Shown piece by piece: positions 8,829 to 18,779 of a DNA stretch of 64,000 nt. A model generated the notes under the pieces. It was not told the DNA's origin, searched no databases, and saw only the letters and a program-made list of their open reading frames with translations. The stretch is from Parachryseolinea silvisoli (GTDB taxonomy: Bacteria > Bacteroidota > Bacteroidia > Cytophagales > Cyclobacteriaceae), in the NCBI RefSeq assembly GCF_021190955.1, contig NZ_JAIOAO010000007.1, positions 1 through 64,000 of the forward strand, given 5' to 3'. The position numbers and the translations under genes are program-made. Within the stretch, counting starts at the first letter, position 1, and every line of letters starts with the position of its first letter.

Positions 8829-11800
8829 TCAATCTTTATCGGATAAATCATAACATCCGCAACCAGCGCCAGCCGGGCTTAGCGTACAGCAATTATCAAT
8901 CGCCAAACTCTGCAGATTAGCCGGTATATAGCCTTTTTGCATTGCCGTATTCCACTCGATCGGCTCGCCACAGTCATCCAGGTAAGTCCAGTTCCAGAAT
9001 CCCTCGTAGCAGTATCGCCCGTTGCCATAATCCGATTTGGCACATTCCACGCGACCAAGCGTACTGTTGACCGCAAAGGAGGTCCGAATGCTGTGCGAGC
9101 TTTGAATATTAGAAACCGTAATGATGTTACCCGTCCGCTTAATGACGGTTCCATCCAGAAGCGTCGTCGGTTGTGTGAGGCTTATGCTTTTACCATCCAC
9201 CCACAAGCCACTGAATTTAGAGGGTGAGCATGCGTCTATCAGCTCAAACGTCTGTTCACCGTTCTGTGCCACCTCTACCGATCCCAACGGCCGCACGCTT
9301 CCGGTACTTCCCTCATTAGAAGCCGTCAGAGTAACCTTAAATAGATCGTCTTCTCCGTAGTGATAGACCACCTGATTCAACTTCACAACACCGGTACCGC
9401 CAAAGTCACGTTGGAACGTCTCTTTTCTGGTCGACGTCAATCGGCCAATAGCGTCGTAGTCGTAGCGTGTATAGAGATTGTTGTTGTCAAGAATGTGCGT
9501 CACACTGCCCCAGGTATTATATACATACGTGGTCATGCCCGTGCGGATGGAGTGAACCCGCAAATCATCGACATATATCGGTGAGCCGCCACTATTATGC
9601 ACTTGGCTGACAAATGTCAACAACGGTTTGCCGCTATTGGTCGGAACAGAAATGTCCGCTTCACACAGATACCAGTCGCCGGCATATTCCGTCTTTGTTA
9701 GGTCAAATTCCACAACCTCGTCTTCTTGTACGGGGCCCGCTCCACCCGCCGCAAACTGGTACAAAAGCTCTACCTTCGAGGCCGTGGGCTTGTGCACCCA
9801 GAAACTCACATGCATCTGGTTGCCGACAGCCGTGCTCGCCTGCACGTTGGCGTACAGCCCCTGGGTGCCGGAGGCGATCCGCGCGCTGGCCCGGCCGGTA
9901 TGCTTATATGCGTAGTCTACAACACCGCCCATCAGCATCACACCACCGCCTGAAACACCTGCTTTGATATCTTCCATTCCTGTACAGGCAAATTCATTGT
10001 ATCGAGCATTTGTCGCAGCCCCCAGCACACCCTGCTGGCCTGAGCTGAGTTTTACCGCAGCATAACGTTCATACACATCTTTCGCTTCCAATGGACGGGA
10101 ATAAGGATCATATAGTGTCGTTTCACCGGTCTTTAACCAGGGCGAGCCTGCAGGTAGCTTTTCATTATTCCACGCTGCAAACGGTGTGGCGAAGGCCATC
10201 TTGTACAGGCCATCTTCGAGCGCTGCATCACTTGCACCGACAAAAGAATAACCTGCCCGCTTCCGCCAAATACCGAATTGCTTGAAATTGTTAACATTTC
10301 TTTCGGGGTCGGAAACATTTATACTGTCGCTCCAGGTCGTAACAGAGGCTGCCAATAAGCCCAACTTCATCGGTGTGTTGCCAGTAGCCTCCACCCGGTA
10401 GGTGTAGGAAGCAGCCTCCTGTGTGAGCATATTCTTGCCACCGGTCGACGCCTGACCCATGGCCGGGTACAGCCGGTAGGCCGGCGTTATATCGGTCTGA
10501 TAGCGATTGCCATAGCTATCGATCTCCCGGCTTGAAATAACCTGCCCGGAGTAGTAATCGAATGCCACAGTAGATTTATTCGTCACAACTTCGGTCCGGT
10601 AGTTGATAACCGTCTGACCGATCTGAATAGACGGAAACTGCTCACGTTTGGTGATCACGCCCAGTTGTACAAAGTCATCATCCGGCCGTTTGTAGAACCG
10701 CCCCTCGGTAAAGGTCTCTTCCATCACTCCCTGCCCCTTGAAGTCGCGCTCCAGCCACCGTTCATAGAGCTTCCAGTTGCGCTCAAAATCATCATCGAGC
10801 GATCGATTATTGTCAAAATCCTGAGAGGCCGTTTGGTCGTTCAGGTAATGATTAATGGTTTCCGTCATGACCCGCCCCTGGTCGTCATATAACTTCACAC
10901 CCCGCAGTGTTCCAACACGACTACTGTAATCTTTCAAGTAGACCTTTCGTGTTTGGATGTCGCTATAACCAATGTAATTTTCATACTTCTTCTGTGATGG
11001 AAGTGCGGTGTTGTATTGCCATTGGTAATCCACTCCCACAGTGCCCGTCGTAAACGGCTGGAAATGATATTCTGTCTTCTGAGGTACCACAAACGTCTCC
11101 CCATGCTGCACCACTTCCTCGGAAACAGTGACATATTCATACATTACCCCGGGCGCAGGAATTTCCCGCGCTACCGCTAACAGATTATGCCCATTCGACG
11201 CGCGGTTATCGTTCCAATTTTCAGCATTGTCCAGAAATGCCTTTGCCGTTAAGCTGGGCTCATACGATGTCGATCCGGAAGATCTGCCGTCGTGTGAGTA
11301 ATTATACCGCGTAATCCGCTTGCGCTGACCGTCCGCCAAATCCACGGATGCCACCTTGACACCGCCACCAACCTTATTGATCGGATAAAAATGCCCATAG
11401 TAAAACGCCGCGGCTCTACTCGCCGCCAGTGGGGAATTAGCAATAAGCGTATGATAAAAGTCCTTGATATCATCATCGCCGTCACGAATGAATTGTTGAA
11501 TCGTGCCTACCGCATCGACAGCATTGTTGGCATTCGGATTATTGCGGTCACCTGATAAGAAAACGATGGCCACTTCCGCTCCCGGTAAAAGCGTTTTCGT
11601 GAGTGTGGCCGATTCCATCCAGGTAGGAAACTTTATCTCGACCGTGCCGTCGGCAAGACGCTTCATCTTATTGATCTGAAAATCGTAGTTCGAAGATATC
11701 ACTGCCTCTTTATAGTCATCGCTCTCGTAACCGAAGGACAGCTTGGCTCCCGTGGGTAGCCACACATTCCTTAGAGACCAGGCATCCAGGCTCTTTCCAG

Positions 11801-14800
11801 AAATGTCGGTAACCAAATGATCAAACAAAGGCTCGTCTGTATCTATATAGTCGGATTTATACAACCCCCACATATCCAACGCATCCTTATCATAGGGCGG
11901 GTTCTTTGTCGTGCGAAAGGTAATGCCGCCAGGAACGGCTCCACCGTTCAGGGCTTTTACAGTATATAAATTCCCGTCCTGATACGCGGTGATCACCACG
12001 TAATATGTTCTTCCACTATTGCTATACGCCAGAATATCGCCCGGCGAAAGCTGTGTCGATGTCTGCAGCATCAATGTACTCGCATTCCAGCTCAGTGTGC
12101 CGGCACCTAACACGGGTTGATCCAGGTCGTAAGAAAACTGCATTGGGGGTAATACATCGGCCCCTTTAACGCCGTCAAAGTGTAGTGCATTGAGGGTAAG
12201 CTTACCCATGCGCGGATAACTGCTCGGATTGGTCGATACTGAGCCTGCATGCAACGGTGCATAATCAAAGCTATTGGCTGTACCCGGCGAAAGTGAATAG
12301 TCCGTATCGAACCGCACGCGACGAATCGTTTTCTCAGTTAAAGCGGTCTCCACCTGCGCCAGATCATACTTATCGAGCACGTTCTCCCCGTGATGGGGAA
12401 TCAATATCATATTCGAAAAATCGCATTGCTCCCGCGCAGCGGGCATACCGTTACTGCTTACCGTCCAGCCAAAAGCATAATTCTGACTATAGTCACCCAG
12501 TGCCTTTGAAAGTGGAATTTCTTTCAAATCTTCATTCTTTATCAGGATGATCGAATTCAATTTCATCGAGCTGGTGGGCATCGCGATATAATCAAGCCGG
12601 CCGTTGTCTCCCCCCATAAAGTTATTCTCGTGCTGGTCATTCGTTTCCCAATACTCAACCTGACACGTACAACTAGCCGATGTAGGTATAAAGCCACCCG
12701 TCTTTGACTGCGCTATTATTGTTCTTTGGGGCTGTTTATCCCTACTCACTCCCCAGACCGTAGCAAGTCTTCGCTTGTAGTTCCGCTCAAAATAAACGCT
12801 CCCCTTCGCATCATGGCGAATGTCCTTAAAGAAAAGTGCCGTATGGGTCTTTGTCTTTATGGCATCCAGGTAATATAACTCTTTCCGGCCTTCTGAAAAG
12901 TTCTGAAAATCTCCGTCCACATCGTCACTCATAGCTTCTGAAGGATTTCTCCAAGCATACGAATCCGACCACTTGCCATATTCGAAGTTCACCCAATATC
13001 CCCAGTCGTATTCATTCAACACGCCGTCAGCCGCCCCGCTAGGTCCACGATCGACATAATCCGGGCCCGTGATAGCTGTCAGGTACCATGTGTATGCATA
13101 AGGCTCATCCTTGTGAAAATCATTGAAAGTCTCGACTCCCGTTTTTTTCCCGGAGTACATGTACTCATCGTATGAATAGGCTGGTAAAGCAAAATGATAC
13201 TTCATACCACTTTCATTGATGATGGTGTAACCACCGATCTGTTTAGCTTTAGAAGCATTCGCAGCAGCATCGCGATCATACCCTGTTGAGGTCGTCTCTA
13301 TAAAACCAGCGTTCCGAACACGTTCTGCCTTTTGAATAATCTCTTCGTTTGTAAACCATAAGACGCTGCGCGATCCCTGGATCTGGTTAGATGTATAGGG
13401 CTCGGTTCCAAACTCCCCGATTTTCGTCGTACCACTGTTAAAACTATACTGCATGTCGGTAGCAATCGGCTGTTCAGTGGGTTCAAGTTTTGCCGGATCA
13501 TACTCAAACCGGTTAGAAAAGTCGTTCAAGAACCGAAACTCAGCGCGCTTATCTTCCGGATCATGCGATCTGTTGAGGTCGTACTGAATCATCGTGTATT
13601 GATAATCATTGTCATCGTCTACCCGGTAGTTGTTGCGTTTATACAAATGCTTCTGAAAATAATACGGACGCATCATGCCTGCTAATCCCTGGGCATTTAC
13701 ATAATAGTGATCGAAATTTGGGAACGTCCCCCCCTGGGCAGCGTCCGGATTGGAGCCCATAAAATTTGGATCTGGAGTTGAGTACGTATCAAAATTATTG
13801 TGATCAAAATAATGCGTAGAAAACACATTATCCGGATCGGGTGTGGGATAATACAGCGCGCCGCTTACATTCGTTTGATCCACCTGGTCGATCCAATACC
13901 GGTGGTATTTGTAACCCAGGTTGACGAAGACACCATAATAGACGGGAATCGCCAGCGAAAAGCCAGTGCTGCTTTGCGACATCCGCCCGCTTCGGGAGTT
14001 GCTCGAATACGTAGCTCCTGCTATCGCCGCTCCTGCCGAAGTACCCTGACCAGACGCCATGGAGACACCCACTGAGCTCGACCAGCCGTTGAGCAAAGAT
14101 CCAACCTGGGTGCTACCGGAAATCTGGTTAAAATTGGTCGAGAGTCCAACGTCCGCACTCATACCGTATGCTTCCTTTTCCGACTTCCTGATAGAAACCC
14201 CGATGCCTGCGCCGACATAGGTGCCGCCATAGGGATCTACCGACACCGAGGCATTTATGTCAAAGGGACTTTTTTTTCCCCCCACTCCCATTCCAAAGCC
14301 CATGGACGAGCCGTAGCCCACGCCCCGGTACGTATCTTGCGAATATGAAAGCCCGAACGATACAGAGGCCGGTGTACCGGCCGCGCCGACCGTCACACCC
14401 ACGGAGTAGGTACTGGTACTGCCGCCTGCCCAGAAATAGCGTGAGGCATTAGCCACGCTCTGATGATCGTCCGCAAAGCCGTTCACGTTCCGCGTGATTG
14501 CTCCCGGGTTCAACGTCCAGCCCAGGCCGGTCCAACTGGCATCTTCGTTCGGCTGAATGCCCGCGTGGTAGGATAGCGAGAGCGGATACCCTCCCGAAGG
14601 ACCCGGCACCTCCAGCAACGGGAGGTTGTACGCCAGGTCACCGGTATTAAGGTTCACCATATCGGTGGTATCTACCGGCTCAAAACTCGTGGCCTCGGGG
14701 GCCGTCGGCCCCGATGTCAACGCCCAGGATACGGCCGGGGCGACGGCGCTGGTGATAATTTCCAGCAAAAAGAACACGGCAAATGCTTTCAGCAAGATTC

Positions 14801-14819
14801 GTTTACGGATCAGCTTCAT
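8829..14819 (-). CDS. Giant secreted Rhs/SpvB-like shell protein
   Basis: About 1996 aa. The ATG at 14819 gives the signal peptide MKLIRKRILLKAFAVFFLLE; a GTG at 14831 is the longer alternative. The mature N-terminus (TDMVNLNTGDLAYNLPLLEV, then YHAGIQPNEDASWTGLGW) is the conserved start of Bacteroidota Rhs/SpvB-like proteins related to Tc-toxin B shells. A Gly/Ser-rich stretch (about 100-290) follows, then a long beta-rich region, a carbohydrate-binding-like segment near 1620-1760, a few YD repeats (TRYDYDAIGRLTSTRKE) and a Cys-rich end (CCTLSPAGAGCGC). It is the first of three consecutive Rhs genes and lacks an Rhs core or toxin tail. I infer it forms the first part of a surface Rhs assembly completed by the next two proteins. 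Confidence 0.82.
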   Translation of the reverse strand: MKLIRKRILLKAFAVFFLLEIITSAVAPAVSWALTSGPTAPEATSFEPVDTTDMVNLNTGDLAYNLPLLEVPGPSGGYPLSLSYHAGIQPNEDASWTGLGWTLNPGAITRNVNGFADDHQSVANASRYFWAGGSTSTYSVGVTVGAAGTPASVSFGLSYSQDTYRGVGYGSSMGFGMGVGGKKSPFDINASVSVDPYGGTYVGAGIGVSIRKSEKEAYGMSADVGLSTNFNQISGSTQVGSLLNGWSSSVGVSMASGQGTSAGAAIAGATYSSNSRSGRMSQSSTGFSLAIPVYYGVFVNLGYKYHRYWIDQVDQTNVSGALYYPTPDPDNVFSTHYFDHNNFDTYSTPDPNFMGSNPDAAQGGTFPNFDHYYVNAQGLAGMMRPYYFQKHLYKRNNYRVDDDNDYQYTMIQYDLNRSHDPEDKRAEFRFLNDFSNRFEYDPAKLEPTEQPIATDMQYSFNSGTTKIGEFGTEPYTSNQIQGSRSVLWFTNEEIIQKAERVRNAGFIETTSTGYDRDAAANASKAKQIGGYTIINESGMKYHFALPAYSYDEYMYSGKKTGVETFNDFHKDEPYAYTWYLTAITGPDYVDRGPSGAADGVLNEYDWGYWVNFEYGKWSDSYAWRNPSEAMSDDVDGDFQNFSEGRKELYYLDAIKTKTHTALFFKDIRHDAKGSVYFERNYKRRLATVWGVSRDKQPQRTIIAQSKTGGFIPTSASCTCQVEYWETNDQHENNFMGGDNGRLDYIAMPTSSMKLNSIILIKNEDLKEIPLSKALGDYSQNYAFGWTVSSNGMPAAREQCDFSNMILIPHHGENVLDKYDLAQVETALTEKTIRRVRFDTDYSLSPGTANSFDYAPLHAGSVSTNPSSYPRMGKLTLNALHFDGVKGADVLPPMQFSYDLDQPVLGAGTLSWNASTLMLQTSTQLSPGDILAYSNSGRTYYVVITAYQDGNLYTVKALNGGAVPGGITFRTTKNPPYDKDALDMWGLYKSDYIDTDEPLFDHLVTDISGKSLDAWSLRNVWLPTGAKLSFGYESDDYKEAVISSNYDFQINKMKRLADGTVEIKFPTWMESATLTKTLLPGAEVAIVFLSGDRNNPNANNAVDAVGTIQQFIRDGDDDIKDFYHTLIANSPLAASRAAAFYYGHFYPINKVGGGVKVASVDLADGQRKRITRYNYSHDGRSSGSTSYEPSLTAKAFLDNAENWNDNRASNGHNLLAVAREIPAPGVMYEYVTVSEEVVQHGETFVVPQKTEYHFQPFTTGTVGVDYQWQYNTALPSQKKYENYIGYSDIQTRKVYLKDYSSRVGTLRGVKLYDDQGRVMTETINHYLNDQTASQDFDNNRSLDDDFERNWKLYERWLERDFKGQGVMEETFTEGRFYKRPDDDFVQLGVITKREQFPSIQIGQTVINYRTEVVTNKSTVAFDYYSGQVISSREIDSYGNRYQTDITPAYRLYPAMGQASTGGKNMLTQEAASYTYRVEATGNTPMKLGLLAASVTTWSDSINVSDPERNVNNFKQFGIWRKRAGYSFVGASDAALEDGLYKMAFATPFAAWNNEKLPAGSPWLKTGETTLYDPYSRPLEAKDVYERYAAVKLSSGQQGVLGAATNARYNEFACTGMEDIKAGVSGGGVMLMGGVVDYAYKHTGRASARIASGTQGLYANVQASTAVGNQMHVSFWVHKPTASKVELLYQFAAGGAGPVQEDEVVEFDLTKTEYAGDWYLCEADISVPTNSGKPLLTFVSQVHNSGGSPIYVDDLRVHSIRTGMTTYVYNTWGSVTHILDNNNLYTRYDYDAIGRLTSTRKETFQRDFGGTGVVKLNQVVYHYGEDDLFKVTLTASNEGSTGSVRPLGSVEVAQNGEQTFELIDACSPSKFSGLWVDGKSISLTQPTTLLDGTVIKRTGNIITVSNIQSSHSIRTSFAVNSTLGRVECAKSDYGNGRYCYEGFWNWTYLDDCGEPIEWNTAMQKGYIPANLQSLAIDNCCTLSPAGAGCGCYDLSDKD

Positions 14820-14956
14820 ACTCAGGGGCACACGCAGGCGCCTATTTTAAAGGTATAGATAGATATATCGGCTACTTTTTACAGTAGACTGTTAAATGCG
14901 ACTACATTGAAAAAGACACACGCTGGCACCAACGCGGCGCTATGCGCGCACCTTCG

Positions 14957-15556
14957 TTAAAACGCCAGTGCCGGCACAGCTTCCAGGTCGCTGCGCTTAA
15001 AGCGGAAGCGTTGGTTGCCGATGCCCAATCCGAATTCGTTCAGATTGAACTGCACCCATTCCTGGTCAGTGACCTTTTCACGAGAGAAAACAAACAGCAC
15101 CTCCGTGGCACTGCTCATGCCATAGGTACGGTTGAGCATAAAGTCGCCGACAGGAATCGTATCCTGGGCGGCCGTTGTCAACGTGACGTACTCGGGCATG
15201 CGAAAAGACAAAGTCTGTACCAGCTCACTGTATTGACCAAACCCCTCGTCCACCTGGTGAAGAGCTTCTTTATTGTTGCGGGAGAGACTTAATATGAAAT
15301 AATAATAATGATCGTACTTTTTGCGCAGCGAATCGACCTGAGACGGTCGTGGCGTTTCACCATTCAACTCTTGCGCTACCCACAGGTCTGTGGGACGGTA
15401 TTGTACATCTACCACCGTTTTGCCCAGGGTCGCGGAGTGCATTACGCCATTTTCCTCGTCGCGGATGTATTCGACAAGCTCGTCTTTCGACAACTGGCTT
15501 GGCGCGCAAGCGATTGCCGCACAGGCCAGGCATACCAATAACATTCGGACTAACAT
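14957..15556 (-). CDS. Lipoprotein of unknown function in the Rhs operon
   Basis: A 199-aa protein with a short hydrophobic leader and a lipobox ending at Cys17 (AIAC), so it is a predicted lipoprotein. An in-frame ATG at 15544 (M5) would give a shorter leader and the same lipobox. The mature part has a Lys/Asp/Tyr-rich helix (about 70-95) followed by beta-rich sequence. I recognise no family. It lies 21 bp after the OmpH-like gene and 137 bp before the first Rhs gene, on the same strand, so co-transcription with the Rhs genes is likely. A role in holding or exporting the large Rhs proteins is an inference from position. Confidence 0.7.
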   Translation of the reverse strand: MLVRMLLVCLACAAIACAPSQLSKDELVEYIRDEENGVMHSATLGKTVVDVQYRPTDLWVAQELNGETPRPSQVDSLRKKYDHYYYFILSLSRNNKEALHQVDEGFGQYSELVQTLSFRMPEYVTLTTAAQDTIPVGDFMLNRTYGMSSATEVLFVFSREKVTDQEWVQFNLNEFGLGIGNQRFRFKRSDLEAVPALAF

Positions 15557-15577
15557 CGTAGCGGTGTTAAAGATGAA

Positions 15578-16114
15578 TTATTTGCCTGCGTACTCTTTGT
15601 TCAACCCTTCCAGTACCTGTTCGGTAATGTCGAGCCCTTCGTCCGCATAGGCAATGTTGCCGTATTCGGTTGCGGCGAGAATGACCTTGTAGCCATGGGC
15701 TTCGCCATACTTTTTGAGGTAGGCGTTCACCTGTGTCACTACGTCTCCGGTCATTTTTGCATCTTCCTGCTGGGCCTGTGTGTTCATGGCCTGCTGGTAG
15801 TCGCCAAATTGCTTTTGCTTGGTACGGATCAGCTCCTGGGAAAGCTGGCGCTCTTTGGGGCTCATGCCAGGACTTTCTTTTTCGTAGACAAAGATTTGCT
15901 TTTGCACTTCTGAAGCCAGCGTGTCAATATTGGCTTTCCAGGCACCGGCTTTTTGCTGATAGGCGGCCCTCGCATCTTGCATGCCTTTGTAGCCATTCAT
16001 CAGTTTGGCGGAATCGACATACACCACATGCTGGTTTCTGAAAAACAGAATACCCAGAAAAATGGCAAACAATAGATTGAGCACACAAAGGCCCACAAAA
16101 ATACGCTGCAACAT
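15578..16114 (-). CDS. OmpH/Skp-family periplasmic chaperone-like protein
   Basis: A 178-aa protein with an N-terminal membrane anchor or uncleaved leader (residues 5-26), then the typical Skp start with the VVYVDSAKLMNGYKGM strand and a long charged, Gln-rich coiled coil (about 45-140), closing with a short beta region (GYKVILAATEYGNIAYAD). Size and layout match the OmpH/Skp family, whose members hold unfolded outer-membrane or secreted proteins in the periplasm. It appears to be the first gene of the minus-strand train leading into the lipoprotein and three exported Rhs proteins, so a dedicated chaperone role for those clients is plausible though not shown. The anchor instead of a clear cleavable signal is a small deviation from classic Skp. 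Confidence 0.8.
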   Translation of the reverse strand: MLQRIFVGLCVLNLLFAIFLGILFFRNQHVVYVDSAKLMNGYKGMQDARAAYQQKAGAWKANIDTLASEVQKQIFVYEKESPGMSPKERQLSQELIRTKQKQFGDYQQAMNTQAQQEDAKMTGDVVTQVNAYLKKYGEAHGYKVILAATEYGNIAYADEGLDITEQVLEGLNKEYAGK

Positions 16115-16486
16115 ATTACGTTAGATTTTTTTGCTTAGTCAGGTTATAGAGGAGCATGCAGATCGTCGATCTTCACACAACTTATTCGCGCCGAACGAGT
16201 TAAATTCGGCTGCCAACGTGTTTTATCATCGATGAACTGAAATCGTGAGCAAGTTATTACACATTTTTGGACAAAACAACAGACAATACTGGTATTAACT
16301 GACGCCTGCATGGAACATGGCAAAACAATCGTTCCCGCAAATAGACAAAGCGTTTGCACCGGAATGTTGCAGATCGCAACCGCATCACTAGGGGCCATCT
16401 TCGCGATGCTATTTCCCCGGCTCCCACATCCCGGCAGTAACGACGTAGCCATCTGCAGTATTGAACCCACTCGACGTTAAGGCTAT
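16115..16486. other. Intergenic region, no gene seen
   Basis: 372 bp upstream of the OmpH-like gene and downstream of a lipoprotein gene. A 108-codon minus-strand frame (16144-16470) fills much of it, but its predicted protein is Cys-rich and low-quality with no leader or family resemblance, so I do not call it. The promoter of the OmpH/Rhs train should lie here. I found no good TAnnTTTG box and no tRNA-like fold. Confidence 0.4.
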
Positions 16487-17233
16487 CTACTCATCTGCCT
16501 CCCAGGCACCCGTGGCATCTACGCCGCCACCGGCATTGTATCGGATCCAGCTGCCGCTGCCCCGTGCATCCCAGGTAACGTCGTATATATGTCGTTCATC
16601 CTGCCAATGGTTTACCGTACCCGCACCGGTCTTTTCATCGATGTTCATGTGCAGCGCGTGATATTTAGCGGCAGGATATTTCAGTATGAGGTTAAACCTA
16701 TCATCGCGTCGCTCCCAGGTGCCTTCGGTAATTATGTCGTCTGTTGCCCGGCTGTAAACTTTCATGAGCCCACGGCTGCGGTTCGGGTATTCTTCGGCAT
16801 ACATCACTGGCTTCCACGCTTCGCCTTTCCTGACAAACCCTTCGAAAACATAACGACCACGCTGTTGACTTACCTGGTAAGCATATTCGTTGTCGTTGTA
16901 AATAAACCACGTGCGCGTCCTGTACTTCACACCTGGCTCGGCGGCTACTGGCTGCTCGACAAGAACTTCCGTCCACTGCGACGGAGTAAGATAGCGTTGC
17001 ACGTACATGATCATGACATTGTTAGCAAACGCGACATAATCCAGCGCCTGGCTGGCGTGATCATCGCGGGACCAAAGCCCCAGCGGCGGAGCATGGTGAA
17101 TATAATAAAGCGAGTCGGCGAAGCTTAGCGCGACGTCTTCCAGCGGCACATCGGGTGCATCGTCATCGCTGCTACACGAGCAGCAGCATGTAAACACCAA
17201 CATGCTAAACAGTAAAGTTCGGATTGAGAGCAT
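16487..17233 (-). CDS. Lipoprotein of unknown function
   Basis: A 248-aa predicted lipoprotein. The leader is rich in Cys and ends at about Cys20, followed by SSDDD, resembling the acidic export signal seen on surface-exposed Bacteroidota lipoproteins. The mature chain is Trp/Tyr-rich and beta-rich, with repeated GTW/GSW turns near the end (EGTWERRDD, GSGSWIRYN), which suggests a small beta-barrel or lipocalin-like fold. I cannot name a family. It stands alone between a gap of about 370 bp and another minus-strand gene 126 bp upstream. Confidence 0.72.
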   Translation of the reverse strand: MLSIRTLLFSMLVFTCCCSCSSDDDAPDVPLEDVALSFADSLYYIHHAPPLGLWSRDDHASQALDYVAFANNVMIMYVQRYLTPSQWTEVLVEQPVAAEPGVKYRTRTWFIYNDNEYAYQVSQQRGRYVFEGFVRKGEAWKPVMYAEEYPNRSRGLMKVYSRATDDIITEGTWERRDDRFNLILKYPAAKYHALHMNIDEKTGAGTVNHWQDERHIYDVTWDARGSGSWIRYNAGGGVDATGAWEADE

Positions 17234-17359
17234 TTTTGGGCCGTTATTTAGAGCGATTGGCGCAATATACGAATTGCACGATGGCCGCGACTACGTCTTC
17301 CAACAACTCTTTCAACGTGTTACCACCTAAAATACTGCTGTCTGCACCACAGCAGCCGG

Positions 17360-18469
17360 TTACTGTACGCCATAGGACCAACCGCTATGGTACAAGCCCA
17401 TCGCTCCGATCTCAAAGATCCGTTCTCGCCTGGTATCAGGCGGGTCGATCGCGCTGCTCGCGCTCGAAGTATAGGTGTACGTAACCTTCCACGCCCCGGC
17501 CGGCGGTTCCCGGAATACCTTTGGCGCCTCCCGCATTTCCGTCGCAGCGCTGGACACCGTGGGCATCTCTTTCTGTGAATCCTCCGCTAAAAATGTTTCT
17601 GGCAAAAAGGCCTCGATATCCGAAGATGGTTTTACAATAGGCATTGTTTTGCCTGCTGATTCGTCGCCCGCAATTGCCAGAATTTTCGCGGCGCCTGTGC
17701 GCTTAACTTGTTTCACCATGCCATTGTCGTGGAGCGCGCCAAACTGCACCCCTACCGTTACTTGCAGGCTGTATCCTGCGTCTGGGGGGATAGGGTTATT
17801 CAGCACGACTTCCAGCGTCTGGGCGGGCGAGCCTTTGAGTGACGAGTACCAGGGCGTTTCAGCAATGGCCATGCCCTGCATCGTGTCGTACCATTTCGGC
17901 GCGGCATATTTACCGGTGGTGCTATTGAAGGTAAAATCCGGTACAACGCCCAGGCATACCATAATGCTATAGGCCGGGTGTTGACTGTTGGGAAAGAAAT
18001 TGATGTCGCGTACCAATTGGGGGATGTTGATGCGTGCGGAACCGGTGGCACGGTCGATGGTACACGTAACGGCGGTACGAACCATCGAATCAAACGTTGT
18101 ATATTTATTCAGCGAGAAGCCTTGCAATAGCTCCGGATATTGCGAGAGGCGAATGGCACGGCGGCCGAGCGCACTGACACCGTCCAGTTTTTGGATTTGT
18201 TTTAGCGCTTTGTTGACGAAACCGCTAAAGTTATAGTCAGCGAGCGCTTTCATGGGACTCATCATAAAGCGCACTTCTTTTCCCATGGTCGAGCAGCCGC
18301 CAAACTCGGTCATCCATAGCCGTGCCGTGGCAAACCGACGGGAGGTACGAATGGTTTCTTTGCTGGCGCCGCCTTTGCGGCGGATGACGGTCTTGTCTGT
18401 GCCGCGCATTTTGTACGCGGTGAAGTCGCCGAGACTTCCGCTAAATTTTAATTCGGTTAGATAGGCCAT
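17360..18469 (-). CDS. DUF6266-like hypothetical protein
   Basis: A 369-aa protein without leader or membrane segments. Its start (LKFSGSLGDFTAYKMRGTDK, then TVIRRKGG) resembles the GxxGxxxxYxxxGxxVxR opening of the DUF6266 family common in Bacteroidota. The rest matches the beta-rich layout of that family only loosely. The middle holds beta-rich segments with repeated Pro/Gly turns (NNPIPPDAGYSLQVTVG). Function is unknown for the family. The gene has its own upstream gap of 310 bp and no obvious partner. The family assignment is tentative. Confidence 0.7.
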   Translation of the reverse strand: MAYLTELKFSGSLGDFTAYKMRGTDKTVIRRKGGASKETIRTSRRFATARLWMTEFGGCSTMGKEVRFMMSPMKALADYNFSGFVNKALKQIQKLDGVSALGRRAIRLSQYPELLQGFSLNKYTTFDSMVRTAVTCTIDRATGSARINIPQLVRDINFFPNSQHPAYSIMVCLGVVPDFTFNSTTGKYAAPKWYDTMQGMAIAETPWYSSLKGSPAQTLEVVLNNPIPPDAGYSLQVTVGVQFGALHDNGMVKQVKRTGAAKILAIAGDESAGKTMPIVKPSSDIEAFLPETFLAEDSQKEMPTVSSAATEMREAPKVFREPPAGAWKVTYTYTSSASSAIDPPDTRRERIFEIGAMGLYHSGWSYGVQ

Positions 18470-18779
18470 ACAAGTTGGTTAAACGGTTATAACGAGTTTA
18501 CTATACGAACGCCGCGAGGGTTCAAACGGTATCCGCGAACAATATAACAACTTCCTATCTTACGAAGATATACCTGATGCTTAATTTATTTTTCACAAGA
18601 AGATAACCCAGATCTTATAAGGTGTAGGTATACAGTATCCCAGGAATAGTTTACTTCTGGATCAAAACTGGATTATCTTGACTTATAGTATACTTTTTGG
18701 GGAAATATGAAGGACCCGACGTCTATACTTGTGCATACAATGTGAATAACGCTGTGGATAACTCGATGCGTTATCGCCA
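18470..18779. other. AT-richer intergenic region, no gene seen
   Basis: 310 bp between two minus-strand genes. It is more AT-rich than its surroundings and contains a short inverted repeat (ATCTT-ACG-AAGAT, near 18558-18570) and several TATA-like stretches near 18680-18695. No reading frame, tRNA or convincing terminator is visible. It should contain the promoter of the DUF6266-like gene and the 3' end of the next unit. Confidence 0.35.

Noticed and set aside
16144-16470. 108-codon minus-strand frame upstream of the OmpH-like gene
   Set aside because: Cys-rich composition, no leader or recognisable family, and it occupies the region where the promoter should lie.
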